Shown here in pieces: positions 23,081 through 36,000 of a stretch of DNA of 64,000 nt. The number at the start of each line of letters is the position of its first letter. Position 1 is the first letter of the stretch. The position numbers and the translations under genes were made by a program. The DNA is taken from contig JASANG010003657.1 in NCBI GenBank assembly GCA_030248215.1, positions 1 through 64,000 on the forward strand, written 5' to 3'. Under the pieces are notes generated by a model. The model ran no database searches and was not told the DNA's origin. It worked only from the letters and a program-made list of their open reading frames with translations. The DNA is from Enoplolaimus lenunculus (taxonomy: Eukaryota; Nematoda; Enoplea; Enoplida; Thoracostomopsidae).

Positions 23081-26000
23081 CACCAGTATTTGTTTGCCCT
23101 TTGGTATTCAGAGTGCGAATTTCATTTAACTAAATAAGGCCCGGTTCGCGCAAAAATGGACACTCGAACCGGTTCCATACCTGGTATTTAAAATTGATTC
23201 GCAGATATTTATTGCAGCGAAGCACATTAAACACACTAAATTAGTATTATTAAGTTGATCTTTTAGAAATACAATGTCAGTGTTTAACTTTTAGTTTTCG
23301 TCGAAAGTGATGAGGCTGGATGTTGGAGTATCTGGTTCCGGCTTCGGCATGTTTGGAATCTGATTGCCTTAACACGACTAGGATTTCGTTTACTAACGTA
23401 ATCGGGTGCCAGAAGCTGCATTTCAGTATTTTCCATTGACTAGCTAAGTAAATTCAATTACTGCAGTGACATTCAAGTCATAAAACAATAAAATTTTCAC
23501 ATTGCTTTTGAGCAGTTTTTGATTAGTATAGCGAATTCAAAAATCTCAAGCCGTTCCCTTTACATAGGAATCAGAACCAAAACTTGGCATAAACATTTAG
23601 CTCAAAATAGCGTTTGGCTTTTGTCTCAGTATATCCATAAAGTTTTGGAAACACGTCGCAATAGTAAAACGCTCGGCATTGCTGTGAGACTGCACTTGAA
23701 AGTACTAGTTAAACTCAAGTAGACACTGTTGTTATATTTTACCCTTTTGATTTAAAATGTGAGAGATTTCCTTTAACCTTTCTATACAAAATTTTAACTT
23801 TTATAATCGAAATAGTTGTGAAATACTTACGTTCCTAACTAATAATCGAAAATCACGATTTATTGCTCAGAAAACACAGTACGATAAAAGTTTGCTGAAA
23901 CAAACATCGCGGCAACAAAAATATAAAAAAGATTTCATTTTGGCAACTACACACAAACATTTTCTGATATTCAAGAATTCTTAAATTCAAGACAATTATG
24001 TCTTTCAAGACTCCAGACATATATGTCTTGAACGAAAGACAGTTTCGTTAACAGTGAAATGACTTAAGAGTGTGTTTCATAAAGGAGGACAAACATTTCT
24101 GAAATACAAGACAAATTGGTCCGAAATAAAAGACTGGTTTTGCTGATTTTTGAGACATATATGATTTTAAACAGGATTTGCCACAGAAATTGCATTCAAC
24201 ATTGGGAGTTAAGTTCAACTAAATGTCCTAATTTTACAATCTAAGATTCGTCCCAGACGCAGGTTGGTTTGAGCCTGAGCACAACCTGAAATATCTTGAA
24301 AATTCCATATATATATAAACGGAGCAAATTACATACATAAAAATGAGAAAATACTGAATTAAGACTTTTATGTTTTAACTATTTCAGACACAATTTTCTG
24401 AGCCGTTTGAGGCTATTAATGTCTGAAATAGAAAACATTTATGTCTTAAACATTTAGGAATTAGAGTCTTTAAATTTCAAGACAATTTATTTTGCATGTA
24501 TAGTTGCCAGCCACCATTATAGGGAAACTATTAGTAATAAATTCCGTGATGTGGCCGCAATCAAACTTGAATAGTAAGGTTTCAGCACGGTAAGGCCGAT
24601 GGTGGAGATACATACAATTCCCCCACCGGCTGAATTCACCAAAGGAATTCTGTTTCGCAAGGTATCGCAACCATTTGTCGCACATCAACTCGTCGATCCA
24701 CAATTCGTAGTCCGACATTTCCTCGTCCCCGACAACTTGTCCACCCGCAACTTGTCGCCTTCCAGTAGGCACGACAACTCATAGGTCAGACAACTCGTCA
24801 ACCCCGACAACTCGTACCGCATGTTTTCGGCGTCGATGAGTTTTTGTCGGGGTAGACGAGATGTCGCGCGACGAAATGACGGTCGACAAGCTGTTGGGAG
24901 ACGAATTGTCGTAGATTCTATTTTAATAGATTGCAAGCATGCATAGCTGCCAATCACCACTTATTGCGGTTAAACCTGTGCAATTCTCAAAACTTTTGCT
25001 CAACTTTGTAGCCGAAAAACAACTTTTTCCCGAATTACACCGACAACCTCAGCTTCGCAAGCTGCGTCAGAGGATACATAAATTTCGAAACGACGCTGGG
25101 AATACTAATATTAGGGTTGACCTAAAAATCGAATGTTCTCAAAATACTATTAATTAACGCCTAACAAACAGCTCCTAAATGCGGCAACGGAGACAGGGTG
25201 AAAACGAACGTACGAATAAATTCTTTATAATATTTTATAGCAATAAAAATTATCTTGATATCTCAGTATAAGTTTGCAAAGCCATTAAAATCATTTCAAT
25301 ACACTATAGAGAAATATCAACATTGAAGTTTAAACGATAACTGGAACGTTTTAGTAAATAATGGAGCCGTAACATTAGTTTGTCTGTGTTAATCATGAAA
25401 CCTTTCAGTTAACTAATCAGAAACAGAATCCTCTTTAGCCTGAAAACGTTTGCTGAAACGGTGTAATTAAGTTTTATCATATATATATAACGTTTCAATC
25501 TTACTCTCAGGAGCACAACTCTAGATTATTAAGCATACATCTAAGCCTAAGGGTTAAATAAGGGTTCTATGCCTAAGCCTAGCGTAAAGCAAAAAAACTT
25601 GGGAATCTATTCTGCTTTGCTGCAGTCGTGCATGCAAACGAAAAGGTCTTAACAAGGGCTACAATAACAACTATCAAATTTAACACACTAAAAATTAAGA
25701 ATTTTAATGTTTTGCGAAGTTTTTCACTACACAGTTGCAAGGCAATCTTTGTAATCGCAAAGCCAAACAATAGTAAGTGGGATCAAGGTTACCAGTGATT
25801 AACAAATATATATGCAATAATTGTTAAAGTTCCAATAACGAAGCGATTGGAAAGCCTGGCAATTCTTAAGTTGGGGTATCCTAACGAAAAAGCTGGTCGA
25901 TATATAGAATAGGGCCGGAACGTTTTCCTTCGGTACTAACAGAGCCAGCTTATATTTTAGGCTAACTTTCTTGCGACCAACCCACAACCACCGGCTGAAA

Positions 26001-27206
26001 AGTCTCAAGCACTTTGTCCACTCGGCCTTCCTAGCATGTTTTTTAGACAAATTAAGTTTCACGACTGATACATGAAAAATTACCAACTTTCGTACCTGAG
26101 AGTGTACGAGATCGGAATTTTGCCCCCGGCTCCGACGGAGAATCTATCTTCTGCTCCGACTGCGGTAAAATTTTTGCCCGAGATTTAGGCAGCGAAAATT
26201 TTATAATTTACAAAAATTGTATCGTTCGGTGCGTTTGGCACTAAGCTTTGGTGCAATTTTGAGATCTATTAATAGTTGGCGTTTCTTACAAAATAGACCG
26301 TTGCTCCGATATTTTTAACTTTCTGGTGGCACTTTGCTTCATAACTCTGTATATTTCACGTCTATAATATATGCAGATTGTGATTTGTGCAGAAGAAGTT
26401 TTAAATGATGACTTTTCAAAAATACGTTTTGGCAGAGGAATGGGTACCAAAATGTGTTAGCTAGAGAACAGCTTCTAAACTATACTTCAAAAAATCTGAT
26501 TTTTGGTCAAAAATTAAAAGAGGCAAATTTAAAAAAGATCAGGTTGAGGAATCAGGAAAGTTTTTAGTCAATCGTGGACTTTCACGTTATGAAATTCATT
26601 AAACTCTGCATCCTTAAAACAGTAAAAACTACTAGTACTATTAACAGATAACATGCAAGCAATCCAAAAATTAATGCATCAGAATTACAAATTTCGGTGC
26701 TGAATCGTGCCAAATAAAATCTCTCCAATCTTAAACGGATCACTACAATAGCATATTCCTAACCCTAAAACTCGACCTTACGGATAACAGTAACCGCACT
26801 ATACGGATGCAACCGCAGGTGAAAAATACCGGAGCACGTCAACAAATGCTGCCAGAGGTGAGGCAAATAGATAGTTTAAATGATTAAACGCCTAAGCAAA
26901 AATTTCGGGGAAACAATACCCGTAAGTTAACGTGAGCCGAAGATTTTATGCACCCTGTCGCTCAGTTATATTTACACAGTAGCATTTAATAGAAGCTATT
27001 TTGCACAAGAGCAAAATTAGATAATTTTTGCAGATACAGAACAATATATGGCTGAAGCGTTGCCGACAAAACGTGGAAAAACTATGTTCTGGAGCACAGA
27101 TAAATCTGCAATCCTGTTTTTTGTGCTTGTTCCGCACGTGCCGCGGTTCCGTTCGGTGAAACTTATCCTCAATGTTTTCCTTGGTTCGTTTCGATGAAAC
27201 TATTTG
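23081..27206. other. long gene-poor stretch
   Basis: No coding exon recognised. Points seen: 23960-24490 is rich in short words TCAAGACA / TGTCTTGA in both orientations; 24620-24920 is rich in GACAACTCGTC and its complement; 25536-25600 holds degenerate CCTAAG hexamers; 26100-26320 and 26800-26870 carry CTCCGG-type words of a decayed inverted-repeat element. Open frames at 24470-25157 and 25579-26086 overlap these repeats and are not called. Confidence 0.4.
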
Positions 27207-27214
27207 CTATAGTC

Positions 27215-28153
27215 TTTACTTGGTTCGGTGTGGTACTAAAACTAATCTTTTGAAACTGCATGGCGGATTGGTCTTACCGAAGCCCTTTTGGTACGCGGAC
27301 CTTTCAAGGGGTAAAGACGGTGGTAGCCCAAAAAATATATAATAAAAAACAAATGCAAAATTTGAAGCAATCCCGATGCGTGAGCGTATTAATACAGTTG
27401 TATACGTGTTCTGTTGCAATATTTCTAAATTAACGAATGTACCCAGACCATATAGTCAGCTCGATTGGATTTAATCAGTTCTCCGGCTACCACTGTCTGC
27501 TCTAAAAAGGTCCCTGTACCAGAAGTACTTCGGCAAAACCAATCCACCATCTGATTTCAATATATATATATATATTTAATGTCACAGCTAACCAAGGAAA
27601 GTATTTGTTTTTGGTTATTCCCCAGGCGGTGTTTGCCCAAAAATGTTTGTATTTTAAAGATTTTTAAATATGATATTTTAAGGTGCCGAGTTCCCAATTA
27701 ATCCTTGAAAATTTTTGTCAAAAATGAGTCAAATATACCATTCGACGTAACTTGCGGAGCTGAGTCGAATGGCGTTAAATTGTCCGCAATCAGACTCTGG
27801 TTAACCGGTTATTTTCAAATAACTGATTTGGCGCGCTGCCAAAGTACCTACTATTTTGGACAGAACCAAATCAGTAATTTCAACATAACTCGTTAGTCAG
27901 TCGGTTGTTGTGGAAAATTTGTCGCCATTCAACTCAACTTTGCACACTGCGTCGAACAATACAAACATGTCTAGCTTTTTGGGTACAAGTGGAGATTGGG
28001 ACCTCAAAAAATAGAATTTTCAAAAATTCAAATTTGGGTGTGGAATGATGAGACGAAACCATGAGAAGCTTAAATATGCAAAATTTTCTGTGGATAACCG
28101 ATAAGACCCAGGAAAATTTCCGAAAAAGTAATATCGAACCGAACCAAGGAAAC
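27215..28153. mobile_element. non-autonomous hAT-like element (TTGGTTCGG ends)
   Basis: Left end TTTACTTGGTTCGGT and right end ACCGAACCAAGGAAAC are inverted copies. Direct repeats CTATAGTC flank both sides (27207-27214, 28154-28161). About 939 bp. Interior 27690-28110 shares the CTTGCGGAGCTGAGTCGAATGG module with 4.26 kb and 48.38 kb. Confidence 0.78.
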
Positions 28154-28161
28154 CTATAGTC

Positions 28162-29780
28162 AAAGAAAACAGGAGTACAGTACATGCGCATACCCCTAGA
28201 TATAGTTTTCGTATGTTTGGTTCGACAACCAGTCAACCATACATTGACCAGATGCGCTACAAAATGAATATACGTAGTGTATAAGCATTTAAATGTATAT
28301 TATGACTGGAAACAGTATAATACAGTACAGTTTATCAGAACAATCCAAAGCATAAAATTAGTATGTATCGATCGAAATATGTTGCCGAAAGCTTTCAACG
28401 GACGCTTTTGAAACGCTTATATTGATAAACACCGCCGTTTATGCCAAAATCCAACATTCGTAAAAAGGTTACAATGCCTAATTCTGTCTGTACAATATAT
28501 CCCCAATAAAAATCATTCCCTTTAGCATATATACAACCATAACCCAGTGAACCAGTTGTGGCTGTCTACTACAACTATACTACAAGAGATTTATTCACAT
28601 TCAAGCAACCATCCCTAGATAAACAATAGAAACACATCATTTTTACTAACATTTTACTACTATTACTTGCATATTTTTTCTAGAACTATTTTTAGTTGTA
28701 TTTAAACACACTGCACTTAAGTTACACACAACAGTAGTTTCTTGAAGATTTTAGCATTCTGAACAAAATACGTCATTATATAATATTCGCCGGTACATGA
28801 CGTCAAATCTAAGCGAACAAAATAACGCATGCTTTCAGATGAAAAGCACCTTATCTATAGTGTTTCCTGTTGAACAAACCAAAAACTCACACATTTCTAC
28901 AACGCTGATTGCGCTCCTATACGAGCTTTTTAATGTTACACAATAGATTAGGTACAAGCGAGGCACGTAAATTTATCGCGGATAAGCCTTATATACAGTA
29001 TTTCCTCTATTTTTATAAGTTTTCCGTTACCACGTCGCCATTCCTTGGATAGTTATGTGGACGGTATATCTTCCCTGTTATAAAACTATTACAGGTTGTA
29101 AGGCACACTGTGTCACGGGCTACGAGTTCAGCCTCCATACAACAAATGTTTTAGCATTCAAACATATTTTTGCAATATTTTTGCACTCCAGTGTTTTTGT
29201 TTCGATATACAATATAACAAATACATACACAGTTTCTTGCATCGAAAAATAATCTTCACACCAATAAATCATTCGAAAAATTTATCTCGCGTGGGCCTTA
29301 AAACAGGCTGAACAAAACAAAATCTCTGGAATGAATACCTAAAAGGGTCCATATGTAGACGGAATTTTTACGCCGCTGAAGCCACGAGCTAAAAAAGATT
29401 AAAATAAGTATTACTGCCTTAAAAATGTTCCAAAAACGTCCTTTCCAAAAACTAGATCCAGGCCCTTTTAGTTAAAAGCAGGCGTGTTTTGTACTGATAT
29501 AGAGTGACATGTTAACCTGGTACAAGCATCTGTTGAATGGACACTAAGGAAAATTTTCGCATGCGAAAGAGAGACAGGTAGTTTCTTGGTACTGAAACCT
29601 CTCAAAAACGTTTTAATTGTTTTCATCCTACGCCGGAACCTAATTAGCCCGAGACCCATTGGACCAGGGGTTTGGGCATCACTAAACGCTGCCCTGCTGA
29701 TTTCAAGAACAAATAAACGGAATTAGTGTAACGTAAAATTTACAAAGTGTCGATACCGATGCTAAAATCAGCATTTATTA

Positions 29781-29874
<94 letters not shown>

Positions 29875-32042
29875 TACGTACTGCGACAGTTGCCCAAGTA
29901 AACAACCCAAGTCCTGGTTAACAATATTACGACAGCTGTTTATGTTTACTATAACTGCACATCAGACTTTGTAGCGCCGTTAACAAATAGGGAAACCCGG
30001 AGTATCAAAGTGCTGCATTAAAAAGCATACAAATATGTCAAAACAACACTGAACACGATTTGTTATCGCATCCAATTCTTATGATGAGGGGATGTCAACT
30101 TTTATGCAACTGCAAACAAAATCATTAAATATCATCTTTCCACTAACTCACTTCACTCACAGTACTTCTAACTGGAACTTTAAATGTTGTTAATCCTCGT
30201 CAGGGCATCCGCTGAAATGTTACAACGCAGGGCACCAAAAGCTTTTCGTAGTACGCCAGAGTATAGATGTTCAAGCATATCACTGTGCGGTGCTAACCAG
30301 AAAATTTGATTGGATGAATTTAGTCGACACGGCCCTAAGTAAGGACCGTGTAGCTTCAACAAATATAACAACGTTCACACACATATTTTGACATCACTGG
30401 TGCACACTGTAATCAAAACACAGAGGGTGAGTTTTCCAGAACAGTCCAAGGCAATCGGCAATATGGAAATCGTCAAAAACAGCTGTTACGACATCAAACC
30501 TTGACCGTAAAAAGGTGTTTACTAAACTTGAATAGATTGAGGCAATAATTTTCCTGCGAACCCGCCCGTCACCTTACGGTACCGTACCGCACGGTGACGG
30601 ACAGTGACAGACAGCGCGGGACGTCCTCAAAAGTGTAACACCACTCTAGCCTGCGTTACTTCTGTGTGCTTCCTATATATACATGTATAAACACCGAAAA
30701 AAACAAAAACAGCAAGACAACAAATTAATATTGTCGAAATTTTTGTAGGTAATCAAAAATAGGTATTCAAAATTACAGAAAAAATTCCCCGTCAAATCAT
30801 ATGCGTTTTCGTCTGAAATCCACACAAATGAAAGCTACTCTTAATGTTCGAAACGTTCGTAATAATTATATACAATTTTACTTTCTATTTCATAGCTTGA
30901 AAACTAAAAAAAAAAACAATTTTTTTAGTATTTTTTGACAATGAATAATATCGATAACTAAGTACTCATAGTAGTACCCCTAACAAACAGAGTTATCATA
31001 TCAACCACGATGTCTATATTTCCTCGCATTCATTTCACATCTTAGAGGACACGAATCATCAGAAATACACCGGTATCTACTATGCTACTTGGTGCACTGT
31101 CGCGCAAACCAAACAGGGACGTAAGGTAATACATTACACTTGTAATAACAAATTTTAAACTTTAAACGCATGATTTATGTGTACATCACACATTCAAAAT
31201 AGATCAATTGAATATTAAGCATCACAATCTCTACGCTAAGCACATTTTAAACCACAGATCTAAATGTTATCAATCAATAGAAATAAACTTACTCAAATTA
31301 AGCAAGCATAGTCAAATACATGATACAACAGCCCATATGTAGCTCAAGGTGCGTTTTTAGATAAATCCAGCCGAGCAACTACCAAACCACTAAATATGTT
31401 TATGTGCTATTCAGCCATCCAAAATTAAGATGCATCCGCCGGCTAATGCTGCAGTAATGGGAGTCTTGGGTAAGGGTCGGTTTTCAGCTAGTATCGGGCC
31501 CGGTTCCGGACTCGCTTTTTGGGTTTCGGTAGGTTTTGAAACCGCGACCAAAACTATAAAACCAAATGACCAACTAAATTTGTAAATTGTTCTTGGCTAT
31601 ATCGTAATTGCGTCTTCAACCGAAAGCCGGTTCTAAATTATTGCTTAGGCCAAAATCAATCAAAGCCTACTTTGAAAAGCTTCTAGCAGCAAAGTAAAAA
31701 ATATTGCGTTACCTAAACAGATAGAAAAGTCTACAAACTTGTTATAAACTAGACATATTTCTGTTTTAGTACATGCTGCAAAGTCAGGTTTTAACGGTCT
31801 TTGCTAAAAAAATCTTTGGTTTCACTTCTTTTCAGGTAGCGTCAGTTTGTACATGGGCATTGAAATTACACTTGCCATCACATGTCCGGGATACGATAAT
31901 ATTAGCATAACAGTCATGTCAACTAGCACTGATGAACTACATGAAACAATGATGATTGCTAACAGTAATTTTGCACAGTTTAAAAACGTCCAGAGAGCAT
32001 AATGTACTTAAAGCATAACACAAATGCAGCAGAGCCATATAT
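28162..32042. other. long gene-poor stretch
   Basis: No coding exon recognised on either strand. A palindrome-like ACACGGCCCTAAGTAAGGACCGTGT lies at 30329-30353, and a GC-rich palindromic patch at 30552-30630 (CGGTACCGTACCGCACGGTGAC). Short open frames at 29055, 29468 and 30180 have no family signal. Confidence 0.4.
29780..29876. repeat. (TA)n microsatellite
   Basis: About 97 bp of nearly pure TA dinucleotides with one interruption near the left side. The open frame across it (alternating Ile-Tyr) is an artefact. Confidence 0.95.
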
Positions 32043-32415
32043 CAGGGTCCAACCGGAATTACAATTTACCGGAACCGGAATTTGAAAATTTTACCGGAAC
32101 CGGAAAGTGAAAAATGCATTTCACCAAAAATTTCATTTTAATCTTATTTTTTGCTCTATTATTTGCGAAATAACCTTAGTCGAACATAGGTATTTATTTT
32201 ATTTGTTGTATTTTAGATTTTCGTCGTCGACTGAAGAGAAATCCACCATCAATGGCTTATATTCGGAGTACAAGTGGCTTTGAAAAGAGATTCTTAAAAA
32301 TTAGCAAAGTTAAGAAAACGGCCAAATTTTAACACCGGAATTTTTAAATCCGGTAAAAATTTACCGGAACCGGTAGGTGAAAAAATGCCGGAACCGGAAT
32401 TTCGGTTGCACCCTG
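32043..32415. mobile_element. non-autonomous hAT-like element (CAGGGTGCAACCGG family)
   Basis: Ends CAGGGTCCAACCGGAATT and GAATTTCGGTTGCACCCTG, flanked by a perfect 8-bp repeat CCATATAT (32035-32042, 32416-32423). 373 bp, closely matching 16691-17065 throughout. Confidence 0.92.
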
Positions 32416-32423
32416 CCATATAT

Positions 32424-33086
32424 AGATCTGATTTAGAAATTTGTTAACAAATTTGAAGCCTAATATGTAGCGTAACGTTAACGGAATCAAAAACGTACAA
32501 TCACACACTTCATTCAAGGCAAATAAAAGTGATTTCATACTTTCTAAACAGTTGTGAATCTCACATAACGGTTTGCGTCGAAAAACAGAAGAATTTTACT
32601 AATCCAATAATATCAATGACCATAACTTGTAAAATCATCTGTGGACAGAGAAACGAAAAATCTGCACGGCATATCCATATCAAAATCACATTATGAAACT
32701 GATTACACAATGCCGAAAGATAAAACCAAAAATACCAACAGAATGTAAACAAATCACTGCAAGATTCGCAATACGTTGTATTTCTGAGGTTCGTAATAAT
32801 TTTGCTGCCAGTTCATGAGACTATAATACACAGTAAAGGCTACAGTTGTATCGAAGCCATCTTACTTCTATCCAAGCGCTCTGCATGAACGATTTATCGA
32901 TTCATAAAATCTTTCGCAAATTTGTTCAACTTATTTGAACTTTCTAACGCGAATAATAACGTTCCCATCTTCATGCGAGGGTCGATGAATTTTCAAACAA
33001 GCACAGTTCCCACAGTCACAAAATCTGGAACAGTTTCTTGATGCTATTAGAATGGCAACTCTGACCGTAATTGGACACTGAAGAAA
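32424..33086. other. 3' flank of the MARCH gene
   Basis: AT-rich, no exon recognised. It would contain the 3' untranslated region of the MARCH gene on the - strand. Confidence 0.35.
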
Positions 33087-36000
33087 TTATGCAACTGGAA
33101 CTGCCAGGGCCGTTGTGCCGTTTCCAGGAACCGAACCTGGGATCAACGAATGCTCTACAACAGGGCTAAACGCAATTCGGCTATCAGTGGTTGTAGTCTC
33201 TGAGCTCATACTGTCATCTGCTGTGCTAGTATTATTTCGCTTCGATTCTACAAGAACCGAAGGCGGATTTACGGCTTGAGGTTCATCCAGCTTACCAACT
33301 GACTCGGCAACCGTGGCTGTAACGTCCTGCAAACAACTACCCGCGGAAACGTCATGGATTTGCTTTAGACCCCTACGTGTGTCAACAAAAATGTCCATCG
33401 ATGCATTTTTGCAAACATTAGCAGCATTAGAGTTCGCCAGCTCATGGTACGAAGGTTGTGCTTTTGAAATCTCTAGACGATTGCCATTTTGCTGTTGTTC
33501 TAATGATTTTTTCCGTTCTTGTTCTTGTAGTTTTTCCTGTTGCTTCTCATGTTGTTGTTGATCTTGTTGTTTCAAATGCTGTGGTTGTTGCTGCTGTAGT
33601 TTCAATCGCTGCATGTTCTGCTCCACTTGTTCAAACTGACATTGCCAATGTTCTTGTTCGTGATATTGCGAGCGCACCTGGTTCTCTCCCTGCTGCAAAT
33701 GACGTTCCGATTGCGGTAGTTGCTTTAAATCGGCTTGTTGCACCGGTGGTTGATGATGAGATCTTTCGTTCTGGACACCAGATACAGCGTCATTTTCATC
33801 AAATATACCATCGTGTTCAGATTGGTTTTGATCGTTTTCCTCTTGGCGTCGGTAATTTCGCTGAGACTTCAGCTTTTCAGTAATTAGTTGCTTGGGATTG
33901 CGTGCAATATCTTTTTCAGGCGAATACTCTTCGATATGCCAGTCGTAATTGAGTAGCCAAAAGCGAACCATTAGTTTGCACACAGGAACGTGCGCTTTTA
34001 CCTAAAACACCAGATTTGAAAGAATAATTACACATCACTCTATGGCACCGAAACCTTATTTGAACTCTACTCGAATAAAGACATAAAATATATGCGATAG
34101 AGTTCAGACAATGCCACGCACTCAAGTTGGTCTTCTAAAGAATGATGATTTTTACAATAAAAATAAACAAATGTTTTCAAAAGATTAGAATTCAGAATGA
34201 GTCGCATAAGCTATTTATAATCGTAATACGATTAAGATTATAGTGCGAAAAAATCTCTAGAACCGCTGAACCGATTTTGATAAACTTTTTCATTTGAAAG
34301 CTAATTATCCTGGAGTGCGAACCTCGCATTTGGGTTTTACAAATTTAACCCGTTTCTTAGCTACAGGCTAATTTGCATAATTAGTTAAGCCTAAATTGGG
34401 ACTTTCTACATTATTTCACTAATTAATACAGTTACAAGCATTCTAATTTCAGCACAAAAGGGTTTTGGATGCGAAGAATAGGACTTTTAAAATTATTTCA
34501 GTAATTATTAAGGTTACTGAATGTTCTGGGTGCGAGGAATCTGAATAAATTGTTTACACACCTCTGAAACCGATAATCGAATAGTTAGCTAGTGGCTAAT
34601 TTCCAAATTAGCTTTATGGACAAGACAAAATTAGGACTTTTTAAGTTATTTCAATAATTATTAGGGTTACTGAAGGGTTTGTGCGTGCGCGGAATCAGAA
34701 TAATTTGTTTGCAAACCTCCAAAACCGATAAATGAATAGTTAGCTAACAACTTATTTGCATATTAATTAGCTTAATTGCTTACGTGCGTTCGAGCTTCGC
34801 TCAATACATGTAGTCCCACTACGACTGGTACTCCATTATCATTTAAAGAAGAGACAACAGTGAGTTGCAATAAGGTGTGTTTTTAAATTATATAGAAAAC
34901 CAATAATCGGCTGAGCAAACGTTACCTGAGCATACATTGCTATAAAGAACGCCGAAAAGAACATTACTCCTGCAACAAGAGTAAGTATCTCTTCAACAGT
35001 CAGTTCGACCCGATCCGCATGAGGTACAATGCCTTTTTCCGCCTAAAACAATTATATGTAACAAAGTGAAATTTTGTTTCGCAGTATTTGTAATACTGTC
35101 ATTGTGCACAGTTAATTATTCAAGCAAAAAATCGGAACGCCTTTGTGTTTGCGGAACAAAGTTTAACAAAGGTGTGAAATATGACTGCTTGTTAAAAAGA
35201 AATAAACGTGCGATCTGGCAACATTATATAAAAAGTGCTAAATTGAATAATAGGCATTGCTTATGCAAACTTTGCCAACTTTAGGATTGTATAACATAAT
35301 ACACGAAGCCAATAATTTCTTACTTTAAAACAAAAAATCGTCACAACAGCGCACGCAATCATGGTAAAGACGGCAATAACAAATATCCAGTGCATCGCTT
35401 GATCACGTCGAGTAACACGCGGAATTGCAAAATCGTGAAAACGAAATACTTTTCGACGTTTATAGCGGTAACAGCACAGCTCACATTCGGCTGGCCGCCG
35501 CAATTTACGACATGAAATTTCAAGCCAACGTATCAGACACGACATATGCACGTACTGAAATTTGAACAAAGTTAATAAAATCAATTTCTAAATCTATTGT
35601 GTGGCATGCAATTTCATTTGTTTGTGTTACGGCAAACGTGTGATGTTAAAAAACCAAAACCTATTAGGCTTGAATTTTTGGTACAGATTATAGTAAAAAA
35701 TCCAGATTATTCATACAAGATCCAAGACAGGAACGTACTAAATTAATAAAAAACGAAAATATTTCAATAATACTGTCGTTTCATCAAGTAAAAATCGCTT
35801 TTACTTATAAGTCACAGTATGCTATACGTACACTAAAATTTACCTTTAAAGTTCCACTGCATCTGCATGGCGATATCACCGGTTCTTCATCATCAGCGGG
35901 CGAATGACAAATACGACACAACACATCACCAAGGCTGTAAACTGACTCGGTCCCAGCCAAGCTGACCACAGATCCGTCATACGGTGCGGCGGACGATTTT

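Noticed and set aside
24470-24960. Overlapping open frames around the GACAACTCGTC words
   Set aside because: Frames arise from short inverted and direct repeats; no domain is visible.
29747-29974. Open frame with alternating Ile-Tyr
   Set aside because: It is the (TA)n microsatellite translated.
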